From the NCBI GenBank assembly GCA_963779225.1, contig CAVZWW010000003.1, forward strand, positions 1,178,001 to 1,242,000: a stretch of 64,000 bases of DNA, given 5' to 3'. This document shows positions 28,112-37,159 of this stretch, piece after piece. A program made the translations under genes and the position numbers. The notes beneath the pieces were generated by a model, which was not told the DNA's origin, ran no database searches, and saw only the letters and a list, made by a program, of their open reading frames with translations. How positions within the stretch are numbered: the stretch's first letter is position 1; the number at the start of each line of letters is the position of its first letter. The stretch is from CAVPCZ01 sp963779225 (GTDB lineage: Bacteria; Bacteroidota; Ignavibacteria; UBA10030; UBA6906).

Positions 28112-29086
28112 ATGAAACGACACCCGCAGAACCCAATCCTTACACGCGCTGATATTCCGCACATTCCCCCTGATCTCCTGGATGTGACATCAGTCTTCAA
28201 TCCCGGTGCGGTCAAGTTTGGTGAGAAGTACATGCTCATGTTGCGCGTACAGAGCCGCTCGCGGGAAACATCGCTGGTAATGGCCGAAAGCCGGAATGGG
28301 GTCGATTTTGATGTTGCCCACTCGATCGTGCACTTCCGCGGCATCGAGAAGGTGAAGGAGAGGATTTTTCACATCTATGATGCACGGATCACCAGGATCG
28401 GGCAAACGTACTATATCATGTTTGCAGTGGATATGGACGGCGGGTGCCAGCTGGGTCTCGGAAAGACACTGGATTTCCGTGAATTCGACTTCCTGGGGAT
28501 AGCTTCAAATGAAGACATCCGGAACGGGGTGCTCTTTCCCGAAAAAATCGGTGGACAATACCTGCGGATGGACCGTCCCAATAGAGCCCGCATGGCCGGA
28601 GGGCCAACGTCGGGGAGTACCATCTGCCTCTCTGCCTCCGACGACCTGATCCATTGGACAGCGAAGGCGGAACTGATCGGGGGACGCTTTCATTACTGGG
28701 ATGAATTTATCGGTTCGGGACCGCCCCCGGTGAAGACCCGGGAGGGGTGGCTTCATGTCTATCATGGCGTGGCCGGGCATTTCGGGAGTTCGAATGTCTA
28801 TCAGGCCGGAGTGATCCTTCTGGATCTTCACGATCCTTCCAGGGTGCTGGGCCGGTGCAGATACAATATTCTGGAACCCCGCGAACTGTACGAACTCACC
28901 GGACAGGTCCCGAATGTCGTCTTCCCGAGCGGTATGATCGTCGAGAATACGGATGCGGCTGGTTTTGCCGACCCGCACAGCGAAGTGAAACTGTACTACG
29001 GGGCGGCGGACACTGTTGTCGGACTGGCAACGACATCGATTCACGAGCTCCTGGATGCCACGCGGGAAGGCGGAATACCGTCATGA
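28112..29086 (+). CDS. GH130-type glycoside phosphorylase
   Basis: 324 residues, cytoplasmic. The five-bladed beta-propeller pattern of GH130 is visible: HPQNPILTRADIP, SVFNPGAVKFGEKYML, IYDARITRIGQTYYI with candidate catalytic D90, GPPPVKTREGWLHVYHGV and YYGAADTVVGLA. GH130 enzymes phosphorolyse beta-mannosidic linkages to give mannose 1-phosphate; some hydrolyse instead. It overlaps the next gene by four bases (ATGA), so the two are co-translated. It could act on disaccharides brought in by the symporter upstream. Confidence 0.9.
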   Translation: MKRHPQNPILTRADIPHIPPDLLDVTSVFNPGAVKFGEKYMLMLRVQSRSRETSLVMAESRNGVDFDVAHSIVHFRGIEKVKERIFHIYDARITRIGQTYYIMFAVDMDGGCQLGLGKTLDFREFDFLGIASNEDIRNGVLFPEKIGGQYLRMDRPNRARMAGGPTSGSTICLSASDDLIHWTAKAELIGGRFHYWDEFIGSGPPPVKTREGWLHVYHGVAGHFGSSNVYQAGVILLDLHDPSRVLGRCRYNILEPRELYELTGQVPNVVFPSGMIVENTDAAGFADPHSEVKLYYGAADTVVGLATTSIHELLDATREGGIPS

Positions 29087-30171
29087 CGCGGGGAACGATA
29101 GTGACATTGTCGGCCTTCCTGCACCTCTGGTTCATCTGCCACTCGATTGCACAACCCGCTACCACCGGAAGAGAGACTCCCGTTCCCCGGGGGTATGTTT
29201 GTGTCTACACCACTCTCCCTATTGTTGTTGAGGGAAAGCTGGATGATGAAGCCTGGCAGACCGCGCCCTGGAGCGAAAACTTCCTGGACATTGAGGGAAA
29301 AGCAAAACCCGAGCCCCGCTACCGCACGCGCATGAAAATGCTCTGGGACGATTCATCCCTGTATATCGGCGCCGAGCTTGAGGAACCTCACGTCTGGGGA
29401 ACATTGACCAAACGGGACACGGTGATATTCTACGACAACGACTTCGAGGTGTTCATCGACCCGGACGGTGACAACCACGAGTATTATGAGCTGGAGATGA
29501 ACGTGTTGAATGCCGTCTGGGATCTCCTGTTAAAGAAACCGTACAGGGACGGCGGGCCACCGGTGGACGGCTGGAATATCAGGGGGTTAAAAACCGGAGT
29601 CCATATATCCGGAACATTGAACGACCCATCGGATAGAGATGAAGGGTGGTCGGTGGAGATATCGATGCCATGGAATGCGCTCGCAGAGTATGCCCACCGT
29701 TCCGCTCCCCCCAAAGAGGGAGACCAATGGCGAATCAATTTCTCGCGGGTGGAATGGGATCGTGATATTGTTGACGGGAAATACCGGAAGGTACAGGGAA
29801 GGCCCGAACATAACTGGGTCTGGTCCCCCCAGGGCGCCATTGATATGCACAGGCCGGAGTTCTGGGGGTATGTGCAATTTACCCGGATATCCGGCCGGGG
29901 AGTGGTTTTCCTCCCCGACTCTTCCGCTCCGGCCCGGACCCTGCTCCTCCATGTGTACTATGCCCAGAAGCAGTTCCATGACGGATCGAAGCGGTGGGCT
30001 ACCTCGCTGGAAGAGTTGCGCCTGAACAATCCACCCGCCGGCGATCGGTTGACATCTCTTTCGATGGCGTCTACTCGAGATGGGTTTATCGCTTCCGTAA
30101 CCCTCCGTTACAGGGGTGGCAGGACCGAACGATGGCATATACGGCAGGATTCCCGATTGGGTGCTGAATAG
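29083..30171 (+). CDS. Secreted CBM9-like carbohydrate-binding protein
   Basis: 362 residues from the ATG at 29083, which overlaps the GH130 stop. A signal peptide is present (TLSAFLHLWFICHSIAQ). The region about 40-230 (VVEGKLDDEAWQTAPWSENFLDIEG, MLWDDSSLYIGAELEE, DNDFEVFIDPDGDNHEYYELEMN) is the CBM9_1 fold that binds sugar ends. The C-terminal ~130 residues are not recognised. No catalytic domain is attached, so it probably tethers or recognises substrate for the neighbouring enzymes. Confidence 0.82.
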   Translation: MTRGTIVTLSAFLHLWFICHSIAQPATTGRETPVPRGYVCVYTTLPIVVEGKLDDEAWQTAPWSENFLDIEGKAKPEPRYRTRMKMLWDDSSLYIGAELEEPHVWGTLTKRDTVIFYDNDFEVFIDPDGDNHEYYELEMNVLNAVWDLLLKKPYRDGGPPVDGWNIRGLKTGVHISGTLNDPSDRDEGWSVEISMPWNALAEYAHRSAPPKEGDQWRINFSRVEWDRDIVDGKYRKVQGRPEHNWVWSPQGAIDMHRPEFWGYVQFTRISGRGVVFLPDSSAPARTLLLHVYYAQKQFHDGSKRWATSLEELRLNNPPAGDRLTSLSMASTRDGFIASVTLRYRGGRTERWHIRQDSRLGAE

Positions 30172-30200
30172 TCACACATGTCACATGTGACACATGTGTG
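30172..30200. repeat. Cluster of CATG-centred inverted repeats right after the CBM9 gene
   Basis: Immediately after the stop come CACACATGT, CACATGTG and ACATGTGTG in a row. The outer nine-base arms are exact reverse complements and the centre contains TCACATGTGA, itself a palindrome. It could fold as a hairpin at the operon end or serve as an operator for the fucosidase starting at 30391. Confidence 0.6.
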
Positions 30201-30390
30201 AATGCGCGCGGGCTATATCATCCAGGGCTGACGATCAACTGGATGTCAAGAGCAGAATGAATACCCTTATGATGGTGCCCGCAGTGACATGCCAGCGGAG
30301 GTCCGGATTCGGAGCTTTTCGATGTTGATAACGGCACATATTGAGGCGGGCTTGCATATCATCGATCCGGCATATATTTGGGAGACGACC

Positions 30391-31698
30391 ATGGCCCTGC
30401 GAGTGTTTCTTCTTCTGTCCGTTCTGGTCTGCATCGCATCCGCGCAGGAACCCGACACGGTAAAAGAGCAGCGCATGCAGTGGTTTGCCGATGCTAAACT
30501 CGGAATCTTCATTCACTGGGGCATTTATGCCGTCAACGGCATTGATGAATCATGGTCGTTCTACAACGGCAAGATATCGTATGACGACTATATGAAACAG
30601 CTGAATGGCTTCACGGCGGCGAAGTACGATCCGGGTGCATGGGCCCGACTTTTCAAGGAGAGTGGTGCCCGCTACGCCGTATTGACCGGCAAGCATCACG
30701 ACGGCGTTGCCCTCTGGAACACCCAACAGAGTGATCTCAATGTTGTCAAGAAGACGCCGGCCCGCCGGGATCTTATCACGCCGTATTGTGATGCGCTCAG
30801 GAAACAGGGTCTCAGGGTTGGCCTCTATTTTTCCCACCTGGACTGGTCGCACCCCGATTACCCGTTCTTCACCAGAACGGAGAAACGATACGAAAAGGAT
30901 CCCGCACGCTGGGACCGGTTCCTGGCCTTTCAGCGTGGACAGATCAAGGAAGTGGTCACGACATTCCACCCCGACCTGCTCTGGTTTGACGGCGATTGGG
31001 ACTTCTCCGCGGAACAGTGGAAGGCTGAGGAGTTGCGGGGGCAGATTGCCCAATGGCTCCCCGCGGGGATCGTGAATTCCCGGATCAATGGGTACGGGGA
31101 CTATGAGACCCCGGAGCAGGGCGTTCCCATCAGCAGGCCCAGGGGTAAGTGGTGGGAGCTCTGCATGACGATGAATGATTCCTGGGGATATCAGGGGAAC
31201 GACAGGAACTACAAGACGCCGAATCAGGTGATCAGGCTGTTTGTGGATTGTCTGAGTATGGGGGGAAATCTCCTCCTGGATATCGGACCCAAAGAGGATG
31301 GGACGATCCCTGAGGAACAGGCAAGCATCCTCCGGGAGCTGGGCCGGTGGACGAAGAAACACCGGGAAGCGATCTACGGTACAGTCGCGGGTGTTCCGAA
31401 GGAGTATTTCTATGGGCCGACCGTGTTGTCAAAGGACCGGACGACCCTCTATCTCTTTCTTGATTCCGAACCAGGGGGCCCGGTGGTGATCAAGGGCTTG
31501 AAGAACACCGTCCGGCGAGTTTCGGTCGTCGGGGACGGGACAACGCTGGAGACCCAGATTCTAATGAAGCAATCCTGGAATGCCATCCCCGGCCTGTTGT
31601 ATATCACCGTCCCCGCCCGGGTTCTGGATACCCAGGTCACCGTACTTGCGGTGGCGCTGGACGGACCCGTCGATCTCCATCACGATAATGTGAAATAG
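30391..31698 (+). CDS. Second secreted alpha-L-fucosidase, GH29
   Basis: 435 residues from the ATG at 30391, preceded by GGGAGA and followed by a signal peptide (MALRVFLLLSVLVCIASAQ). GH29 landmarks: KLGIFIHWGIYAVNG (36-50), TGKHHDGVALW (99-109) and predicted nucleophile D200 in LLWFDGDWDF. It clearly differs from the fucosidase at 24476 (shorter, different insertions), so the pair probably targets different fucose linkages. It ends the run of carbohydrate genes. Confidence 0.92.
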   Translation: MALRVFLLLSVLVCIASAQEPDTVKEQRMQWFADAKLGIFIHWGIYAVNGIDESWSFYNGKISYDDYMKQLNGFTAAKYDPGAWARLFKESGARYAVLTGKHHDGVALWNTQQSDLNVVKKTPARRDLITPYCDALRKQGLRVGLYFSHLDWSHPDYPFFTRTEKRYEKDPARWDRFLAFQRGQIKEVVTTFHPDLLWFDGDWDFSAEQWKAEELRGQIAQWLPAGIVNSRINGYGDYETPEQGVPISRPRGKWWELCMTMNDSWGYQGNDRNYKTPNQVIRLFVDCLSMGGNLLLDIGPKEDGTIPEEQASILRELGRWTKKHREAIYGTVAGVPKEYFYGPTVLSKDRTTLYLFLDSEPGGPVVIKGLKNTVRRVSVVGDGTTLETQILMKQSWNAIPGLLYITVPARVLDTQVTVLAVALDGPVDLHHDNVK

Positions 31699-31835
31699 AC
31701 GTCGCGGGTAATGATGTCGTCGAGCGCGTCCTGCCGTTGTAGGAGTAGGGCCGATCCCGAACAGCCCGGTGAGCTTTGCTGCAAACGTTTCGCTTGATAC
31801 GCTTTGACACCAGAGCTTCAGGAGGAGATTTCCGG

Positions 31836-33392
31836 ATGGATGATATGCCTGCGGATCGGGAGGCCCGAAGAGCAAACGCTGTGCTTTCAGGTCTGGCCTT
31901 CATCTACTTTCTTCTTGAGTTTGTCCCGGGGCTCATCGGGGAGTACGGCTACTTCATCGACGAGTTCTATTATGTTGCGTGTTCTCAACATCTGGCCATG
32001 GGCTTTGTGGATCATCCTCCGCTGTCGATTTTTCTTCTCTGGCTGGTCCGTGCCGTCATCGGAGACTCTCTGGTCGCCCTCAGAATTCTCCCGGCTCTGG
32101 CCGGTGCCGCAACCGTGTTTCTCACGGGGATTCTCGCCCGGCGTCTTGGAGCCGATAGGTACGGACAGGTCCTTGCTGCCGGGGCTCTGATGGCGGGTTC
32201 CGTCTGCCATGTTATGTTCGGTTACTTTTCCATGAATGCAATATCCGTTCTGATGTGGACAGTAGGTTTCCTGATTCTTGTCGAAATCGAGAGGCGGGGA
32301 CAGCCGCGTTTGTGGCTGTTGTTTGGAGTGCTGGCGGGCCTCGCGCTGGAGAACAAGCACACATTTGTTTTGTTCCTGGGGGGGCTTACAGTTGGGCTGC
32401 TGCTCACGGGCGCGCGTCGTCACCTGATGAGCCGTTGGCTGTGGATCGGGTGCGCGATTACTGCGTTGCTGCTTCTTCCCAACCTGATCTGGCAGGGGAC
32501 ACACGGTTGGCCGTCCATCGAATTTTATCACAATGCGGACCTCTACAAGAATGTTCCCACTCCACCCCTTGAGGTACTGAAACAACAGGTCCTGGTGATG
32601 AATCCCGGGACCCTGCTCATCTGGCTGGCCGGGCTGTTCTTTTTTTTCGCGACCGAACGCGGCCGGCCCTTCCGCCATCTGGGTTGGATCTATATCGTGC
32701 TTCTGTTGTTCATGCTTATCGGTCAGAAGAGCCGTCCGGACCGAATCGCCGATGCCTACACAGTTCTCTTTGCAGGGGGCGGTGCACTCCTGACGGATCT
32801 TGTCCGTCGTGACGGGTTGCGCTGGTTGCGATGGGCCTTGCCTGTTCCGCTTCTTCTCTTCGGTGTGGTGTTGGCGCCTCTGGGACTTCCTCTGCTGCCT
32901 CCCCGGACGATGGCTGAGTATTCTGCCCGCCTGGGCGTCGTCCCTCAGATCGAGAAGGGAGAAGGGAAACGCACCGAAATACCACAATGGTTTGCAGATC
33001 GTCTCGGATGGGAGGAACTGGTCGACGACGTAGAGGCCGCGGTTGCCCGTATGGATACTGTAGAGAAAAAGCGTGCGATCATCCTTGCGCCAAGCTACGG
33101 GCAGGCAGGAGCGATTGAGCTTTTCGGTCGCGGGAGAAACCTTCCCCCCGTATATGCGACGCAAAACGAATATGCTCAGTGGGGTCCGCCGGCTGATCCG
33201 GTAGATGCAGCTGTGGTGATCGGGCCATTCGGGGAAAAGACGGTGCGATGGCTGTTCGCAGACGCGGAATGTGTCCGGGTGTATACCTGCGATTTCTGTA
33301 CAAAGTGGCGCGACAAAGCGCCCATCTGGCTTGCGCGCGGGCAGAAGGTGCTGTTCAGCGACGCGTGGCCCCGTCTGAAGCACTTTGAATAG
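31836..33392 (+). CDS. GT39/ArnT-like membrane glycosyltransferase
   Basis: 518 residues from the ATG at 31836, which has GGAGGAG eight bases upstream. It has about 10-12 membrane helices, with the DE pair (D42-E43, FIDEFYY) in the first periplasmic loop typical of GT39/GT83 polyprenyl-phosphate-dependent sugar transferases. VDHPPLSIFLLWLVRA supports the assignment. Such enzymes add a sugar to lipid A, protein or envelope glycans at the periplasmic face. A C-terminal soluble part (about 360-518) resembles that of other family members. Acceptor unknown. Confidence 0.87.
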   Translation: MDDMPADREARRANAVLSGLAFIYFLLEFVPGLIGEYGYFIDEFYYVACSQHLAMGFVDHPPLSIFLLWLVRAVIGDSLVALRILPALAGAATVFLTGILARRLGADRYGQVLAAGALMAGSVCHVMFGYFSMNAISVLMWTVGFLILVEIERRGQPRLWLLFGVLAGLALENKHTFVLFLGGLTVGLLLTGARRHLMSRWLWIGCAITALLLLPNLIWQGTHGWPSIEFYHNADLYKNVPTPPLEVLKQQVLVMNPGTLLIWLAGLFFFFATERGRPFRHLGWIYIVLLLFMLIGQKSRPDRIADAYTVLFAGGGALLTDLVRRDGLRWLRWALPVPLLLFGVVLAPLGLPLLPPRTMAEYSARLGVVPQIEKGEGKRTEIPQWFADRLGWEELVDDVEAAVARMDTVEKKRAIILAPSYGQAGAIELFGRGRNLPPVYATQNEYAQWGPPADPVDAAVVIGPFGEKTVRWLFADAECVRVYTCDFCTKWRDKAPIWLARGQKVLFSDAWPRLKHFE

Positions 33393-33511
33393 AATGTTGC
33401 ATAATCTGCCACCAACGGGGAAGTGGTGCGCGTGTTGACGTCTCTAAGGCTCGTGCATGCTATTCACCCTTTCGCAAAGCTGAACCTCTATCCTTCATGG
33501 GGAAGATATCC

Positions 33512-33946
33512 ATGTCTACCAAGTCGTGTTTCGTCGTGTTACTGATTGCGCTGGGCTCGTTCCGCGTGTGTTCGGGGCAGGTGGAGAAGTCCGCGAATGA
33601 CAGACTTCTCGAAACGCTTCTGGGCATTCCGCAGCGTATCCTCACCGGCGGCGATGCGAACAGGAACGATACGCTCGTCGCACCCGGTGCACGACTTATT
33701 TCCGGGTCTTTGAATGTGGATTTGCGGGATGTTGTTGCCGGCAGGAACTCATCGTTCTCACTCGTGGAAGACAGCTCGTGGCAGGGGATCGAGATCCGGG
33801 GTAAGACCAACGGCAACGATGACACGGCATATCTGGTTCTTACCACATCAAGGGGAGAAACGAAAGATCGGCGGTATCATACCATTGTCCTCATGAAAGA
33901 TAAAGCCGGTGTGTGGCGTGTTGAGAACTGGAACAGGAGTCAGTGA
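33512..33946 (+). CDS. Small secreted protein of unknown function
   Basis: 144 residues from the ATG at 33512 (GGGGAAG upstream). A signal peptide is clear (CFVVLLIALGSFRVCSGQ). The mature part is about 120 residues, mixed beta, ending DKAGVWRVENWNRSQ, a pattern seen in small NTF2-like or lumazine-like secreted proteins. I do not recognise the family. It is a single gene; the next one is convergent. Confidence 0.65.
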   Translation: MSTKSCFVVLLIALGSFRVCSGQVEKSANDRLLETLLGIPQRILTGGDANRNDTLVAPGARLISGSLNVDLRDVVAGRNSSFSLVEDSSWQGIEIRGKTNGNDDTAYLVLTTSRGETKDRRYHTIVLMKDKAGVWRVENWNRSQ

Positions 33947-34027
33947 AACCCGGTTCCGGGACTGCTGCCGGCTGTGGCGTTCATCACGCGAACGCCTGGG
34001 CCAATCGTCATGTTATCCTGGCGTCTC

Positions 34028-35215
34028 TCAGGCAATCGGGACCGATGCGCCCAGATCACCCATCGTTTCCCGCTCAACCCAGCGGCAGAAAAACGGATTT
34101 TCAAAGGAGTATCCTGTGGTGTTCGATGCCTTCACCAGATAGCCCGCTTCGATCATAGCCCGCGCGGTGTTTGCGGCGGCCCCACTGCTCGGCAATCCGA
34201 ACCGCCTGATCGATTGTCTTGTTGTCAGCCCGTACAGGTTTGCTGCTATGGCCCGGAGTACGTTTTGCTGCGGTCCAGTAAGCCTGTTCCACATTGATTG
34301 CAGAAGAGCTTCTTGTTCTGCAACCACGTCGTCAAATGCTTGCACGACTTCTGCCTTCCCCGCCCAACCGTTCATACGGCAACTGTCGAAGCACTGACGC
34401 GCAACTTGCACAATGTCTCTTGTTCTCGGCCCGGCCGTGGCGACGGCCACATCACCAACCCCGATGGCTTCCACGCCTCCTTCCGTCATCCTGCTGTCAA
34501 TCCAGGCGGAGAGATGAGCTTCATCAATGGGCCCAAACTGCAGCTGGTCTGCAAGCCCATAGAATGCACGGCCTTTGTCCAGCATGCGCTCTATGATATG
34601 GGCCTGTGAACCTGCGAGGATGAAACTCACATTCTGATGGTGCTGTATGATTCCTCTCAGATGCCATTCAGCTGCTTCGCCGCCGAATTTCCGGATTTCC
34701 TGGAATTCATCCAGCACAATTCCGATGAGCGTTTCCCTCTTCTTCGCGAGCGCATCAATCGAGTCCAGGGTTCGTGATAGTGAGTATTGCTGTTCTTCAA
34801 GAGTAGCAGAACGGAGTCCCACGTCCAGGCTGGGGAGGACGAGTCCCGTGCCCGGATCAGGGGTGAGACTTATTGTCAGCCCCAGTCGTTCGACAAAGTC
34901 ACTTATGGAATCCCTCCACCTTCGTCCGAGAGCTTTTCCCGCGGCCTCGAGAATCCGGTTTGCAATGTCGACTATTGTTGACACGGTCGACATGTCAGCC
35001 AGGAATGCCACACCGCCGTTTTCTTCGTGGAGCGATATTGCCCTCACAAGAGCAGAGGTTTTGCCCATCCGGCGGGGACCGTATATGAGAAGCTTTGCCG
35101 CGGGCTCCCGGAGAGTTCTCAGAATTCGATCTATTTCCAACGCGCGGTCAGTGAAGAAATCTTCTGAAACAACGCCGTGTATTCTAAATGGATTGAATTG
35201 CTGTGTGTGTGTCAT
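34028..35215 (-). CDS. AAA/STAND-like ATPase with C-terminal winged-helix region
   Basis: 395 residues. The Walker A motif GPRRMGKTS is at 46-54 and Walker B ends IVLDEFQEI (D169-E170). The arrangement matches the archaeal-type ATPase_2 group: an N-terminal P-loop domain, a lid with a sensor-like GSQ (ILAGSQAHIIER), then a C-terminal helical/winged-helix region (RQSIRRFGLPSSGAAANTAR) of the kind that contacts DNA or a toxin-like partner. No nuclease or effector domain is fused. It is an orphan on the minus strand next to a strikingly AT-rich gap, which suggests a mobile origin. Family role is poorly defined. Confidence 0.8.
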   Translation of the reverse strand: MTHTQQFNPFRIHGVVSEDFFTDRALEIDRILRTLREPAAKLLIYGPRRMGKTSALVRAISLHEENGGVAFLADMSTVSTIVDIANRILEAAGKALGRRWRDSISDFVERLGLTISLTPDPGTGLVLPSLDVGLRSATLEEQQYSLSRTLDSIDALAKKRETLIGIVLDEFQEIRKFGGEAAEWHLRGIIQHHQNVSFILAGSQAHIIERMLDKGRAFYGLADQLQFGPIDEAHLSAWIDSRMTEGGVEAIGVGDVAVATAGPRTRDIVQVARQCFDSCRMNGWAGKAEVVQAFDDVVAEQEALLQSMWNRLTGPQQNVLRAIAANLYGLTTRQSIRRFGLPSSGAAANTARAMIEAGYLVKASNTTGYSFENPFFCRWVERETMGDLGASVPIA

Positions 35216-35835
35216 TTATCACTCCGTTCTGTGCTGTATAAATATACAGTAATGTAGCATCTCATACAATAACTTTACAAAGTAACAGCATATTAGCTTT
35301 ATCAATATGGAGTTTAAGAAGAAACAGTATTCTGATGATCATCCAGGTTCCTCACTGTAAAGGGTTTTAGGTACAATTGTTCCCACAATACCCATAAGTA
35401 TATATTCAGTAACTGTTTATGCTCGTGTAGTAGGAACTGCGGACTTTAGCGGTAACACCTATCTCAAACCTTCAGTGCGTTTGCCCTTTATGGAAATGCC
35501 TTGATTGACAATCCATGAGCCTGGCGCTATATTGAACTACTGAGCGCCCTCTGCGATCGTCCTGGTCGCAAGAGAACTGGAATCCACAGTCGCGTCCTAC
35601 AGCGCACAATCGTGTGCAGCCGCCCTTCACGCTGCGACCGAACTCTGCCGCAGGCTTCGCCGGAACCTGGCGGACCGGACGGCGAGTTGCTGTCTTTCCG
35701 CAGAAGAAGCTGCGATGGTTTATCTGCGAGAAGTAGAGGGAAGATGCGTTTTGGAAGCCTGACCAAAGAGCAGAGCTGGAAAACAGAATCACTCCAGGCC
35801 ATGGGTAAAGGTGGCGCAAGTGGGAGGAATCGTTG
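35216..35835. other. AT-rich intergenic region and long leader before carbonic anhydrase
   Basis: About 620 bases without a convincing gene. The part from about 35216 to 35470 is much richer in A+T than its surroundings. From about 35530 the composition returns to normal and shows several short GC-rich stem-forming segments (for example GCGATCGTCCTGGTCGC at 35551-35567). A near-consensus promoter lies between the two halves. The transcribed leader of about 295 bases may be structured RNA; I do not recognise a known family. Confidence 0.5.
35505..35533 (+). promoter_or_regulatory. Near-consensus sigma-70 promoter for carbonic anhydrase
   Basis: TTGACA at 35505-35510 and TATATT at 35528-35533 are separated by 17 bases. 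The element also partly fits the Bacteroidota -7 pattern (TAnnTT). It would start transcription near 35540, about 295 bases before the coding start. Confidence 0.55.
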
Positions 35836-36465
35836 ATGATATCAGCACAGGAAGCGTTTAAACGCCTGATCGAAGGGAACCGCCGGTTTGTGTCGGATGT
35901 GCGAACCCGTGACACGGTCCCGAATCAGTCCCGCCGCGCTGCTCTGGCGGGAGGGCAGGAGCCATTCGCCGCTATTCTCGGATGTTCAGATTCCCGCGTG
36001 CCGGTCGAGATTATCTTCGACCAGGGTTTGGGAGACCTGTTTGTAATCCGCGTTGCCGGCAACATCGTCGCTCCATCCCAAATCGGAAGCGTTGAGTTTG
36101 CGGCGGAGCGGTTTGGCACACGACTCGTTGTGGTGCTGGGTCACACCCGGTGCGGAGCAATTCTCGCCACGCTGGATGAACTTCAGCGCCCGACGGAAAA
36201 CCAGTCGCGGAATCTGCGGTCGATCGTGGATCGGGTCCGGCCTTCTGTAGAAGGTCTGCTGGAAACAAATCTGAGGCACGACGTGGATGCTCTGGTGCGG
36301 CATGCCGTTCGCGCCAACGTCCGCGCATCCGTTGGCCAGCTGAGGCACGGTTCGCAAACGATTGAAGAATTGATCCAGAAGGACGGGCTCCTCGTGGTCG
36401 GTGCCGAGTATTCGCTGGAAACCGGGGTCGTTGATTTCCTTGACGGTGTGCAGGAAGCCGGGTAG
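35836..36465 (+). CDS. Beta-class carbonic anhydrase
   Basis: 209 residues from the ATG at 35836, which has GGGAGGAA six bases upstream; an in-frame TTG three bases earlier is less likely. Zinc ligands C50, H103 and C106 and the catalytic pair D52/R54 (ILGCSDSRVP, GHTRCGAI) are all present. It interconverts CO2 and bicarbonate in the cytoplasm. No SulP transporter is adjacent. It sits behind a strong promoter and long leader. Confidence 0.93.
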   Translation: MISAQEAFKRLIEGNRRFVSDVRTRDTVPNQSRRAALAGGQEPFAAILGCSDSRVPVEIIFDQGLGDLFVIRVAGNIVAPSQIGSVEFAAERFGTRLVVVLGHTRCGAILATLDELQRPTENQSRNLRSIVDRVRPSVEGLLETNLRHDVDALVRHAVRANVRASVGQLRHGSQTIEELIQKDGLLVVGAEYSLETGVVDFLDGVQEAG

Positions 36466-36595
36466 TGGAGCCGGTAGAAGGCGTGGGCCACGAGTCGCCC
36501 CGAGCCGTTCCCTGCGCCCGTCTTGCCGATTTGTTAGCCGGTGCTCACCCGTCGCCAACGATGCATGGTAGGCAAAAACAACAGTGGGTCCTGGG

Positions 36596-37120
36596 ATGGA
36601 AACGACTTTGAAGACAGTTATCTGGCAACAGTTCGGGGCATCCATTGACATGCTTGAGAATGCCATACGTGCTTGTCCCGAGGCTCTCTGGGGTGACCGG
36701 TCTCAGCGGCCGGAGTTCTGGTATGTTGCTTTTCACACGCTGTTCTTCCTGGATTTGTACCTGTCCGATTCGGACGTGGGGTTTGCTCCTCCTCCACCAT
36801 TCACCCTTGACGAAATGGATGAGCGGGGAATACTTCCCGATCGAGTCTACACGAAAGAGGAACTGCTGAAGTTTCTTGTCCATGGTCGCGAGAAATGCCT
36901 GACGACGATAGCAGCCATGACTGAAGAGAAAGCCAACCGGCGTTGCGGATTTGACTGGCTTGACCTCAGCGTGGGCGGGATGCTTTTGTATAACATGCGG
37001 CACATCCAGCACCATGTCGGTCAACTGAACCTGCTTCTCAGGCAGAAGGTCGATTCATCTCCCCGTTGGGTGCGCAAGACAACAACGGGACTCAATGCCG
37101 TGGGGGTTGAGGGGAGATAG
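36596..37120 (+). CDS. DinB-family protein
   Basis: 174 residues from the ATG at 36596. The four-helix DinB/YfiT-like bundle is suggested by an early helix with AFHTLFFLDLYL and the late NMRHIQHHVGQLNLLLR, which supply the usual three metal-binding histidines. Members include metal-dependent thiol transferases and uncharacterised stress proteins; this one has no clear assignment. It lies in a run of small plus-strand genes after carbonic anhydrase. Confidence 0.8.
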   Translation: METTLKTVIWQQFGASIDMLENAIRACPEALWGDRSQRPEFWYVAFHTLFFLDLYLSDSDVGFAPPPPFTLDEMDERGILPDRVYTKEELLKFLVHGREKCLTTIAAMTEEKANRRCGFDWLDLSVGGMLLYNMRHIQHHVGQLNLLLRQKVDSSPRWVRKTTTGLNAVGVEGR

Positions 37121-37159
37121 ATCTTTCTGACATGGCGAACTTCCGGATGAGGGGTATCG

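Noticed and set aside
31887..33383. 498-codon minus-strand frame
   Set aside because: It is antisense to the GT39-type membrane protein; its Gln/Arg/Pro-rich translation is the mirror of hydrophobic codons.
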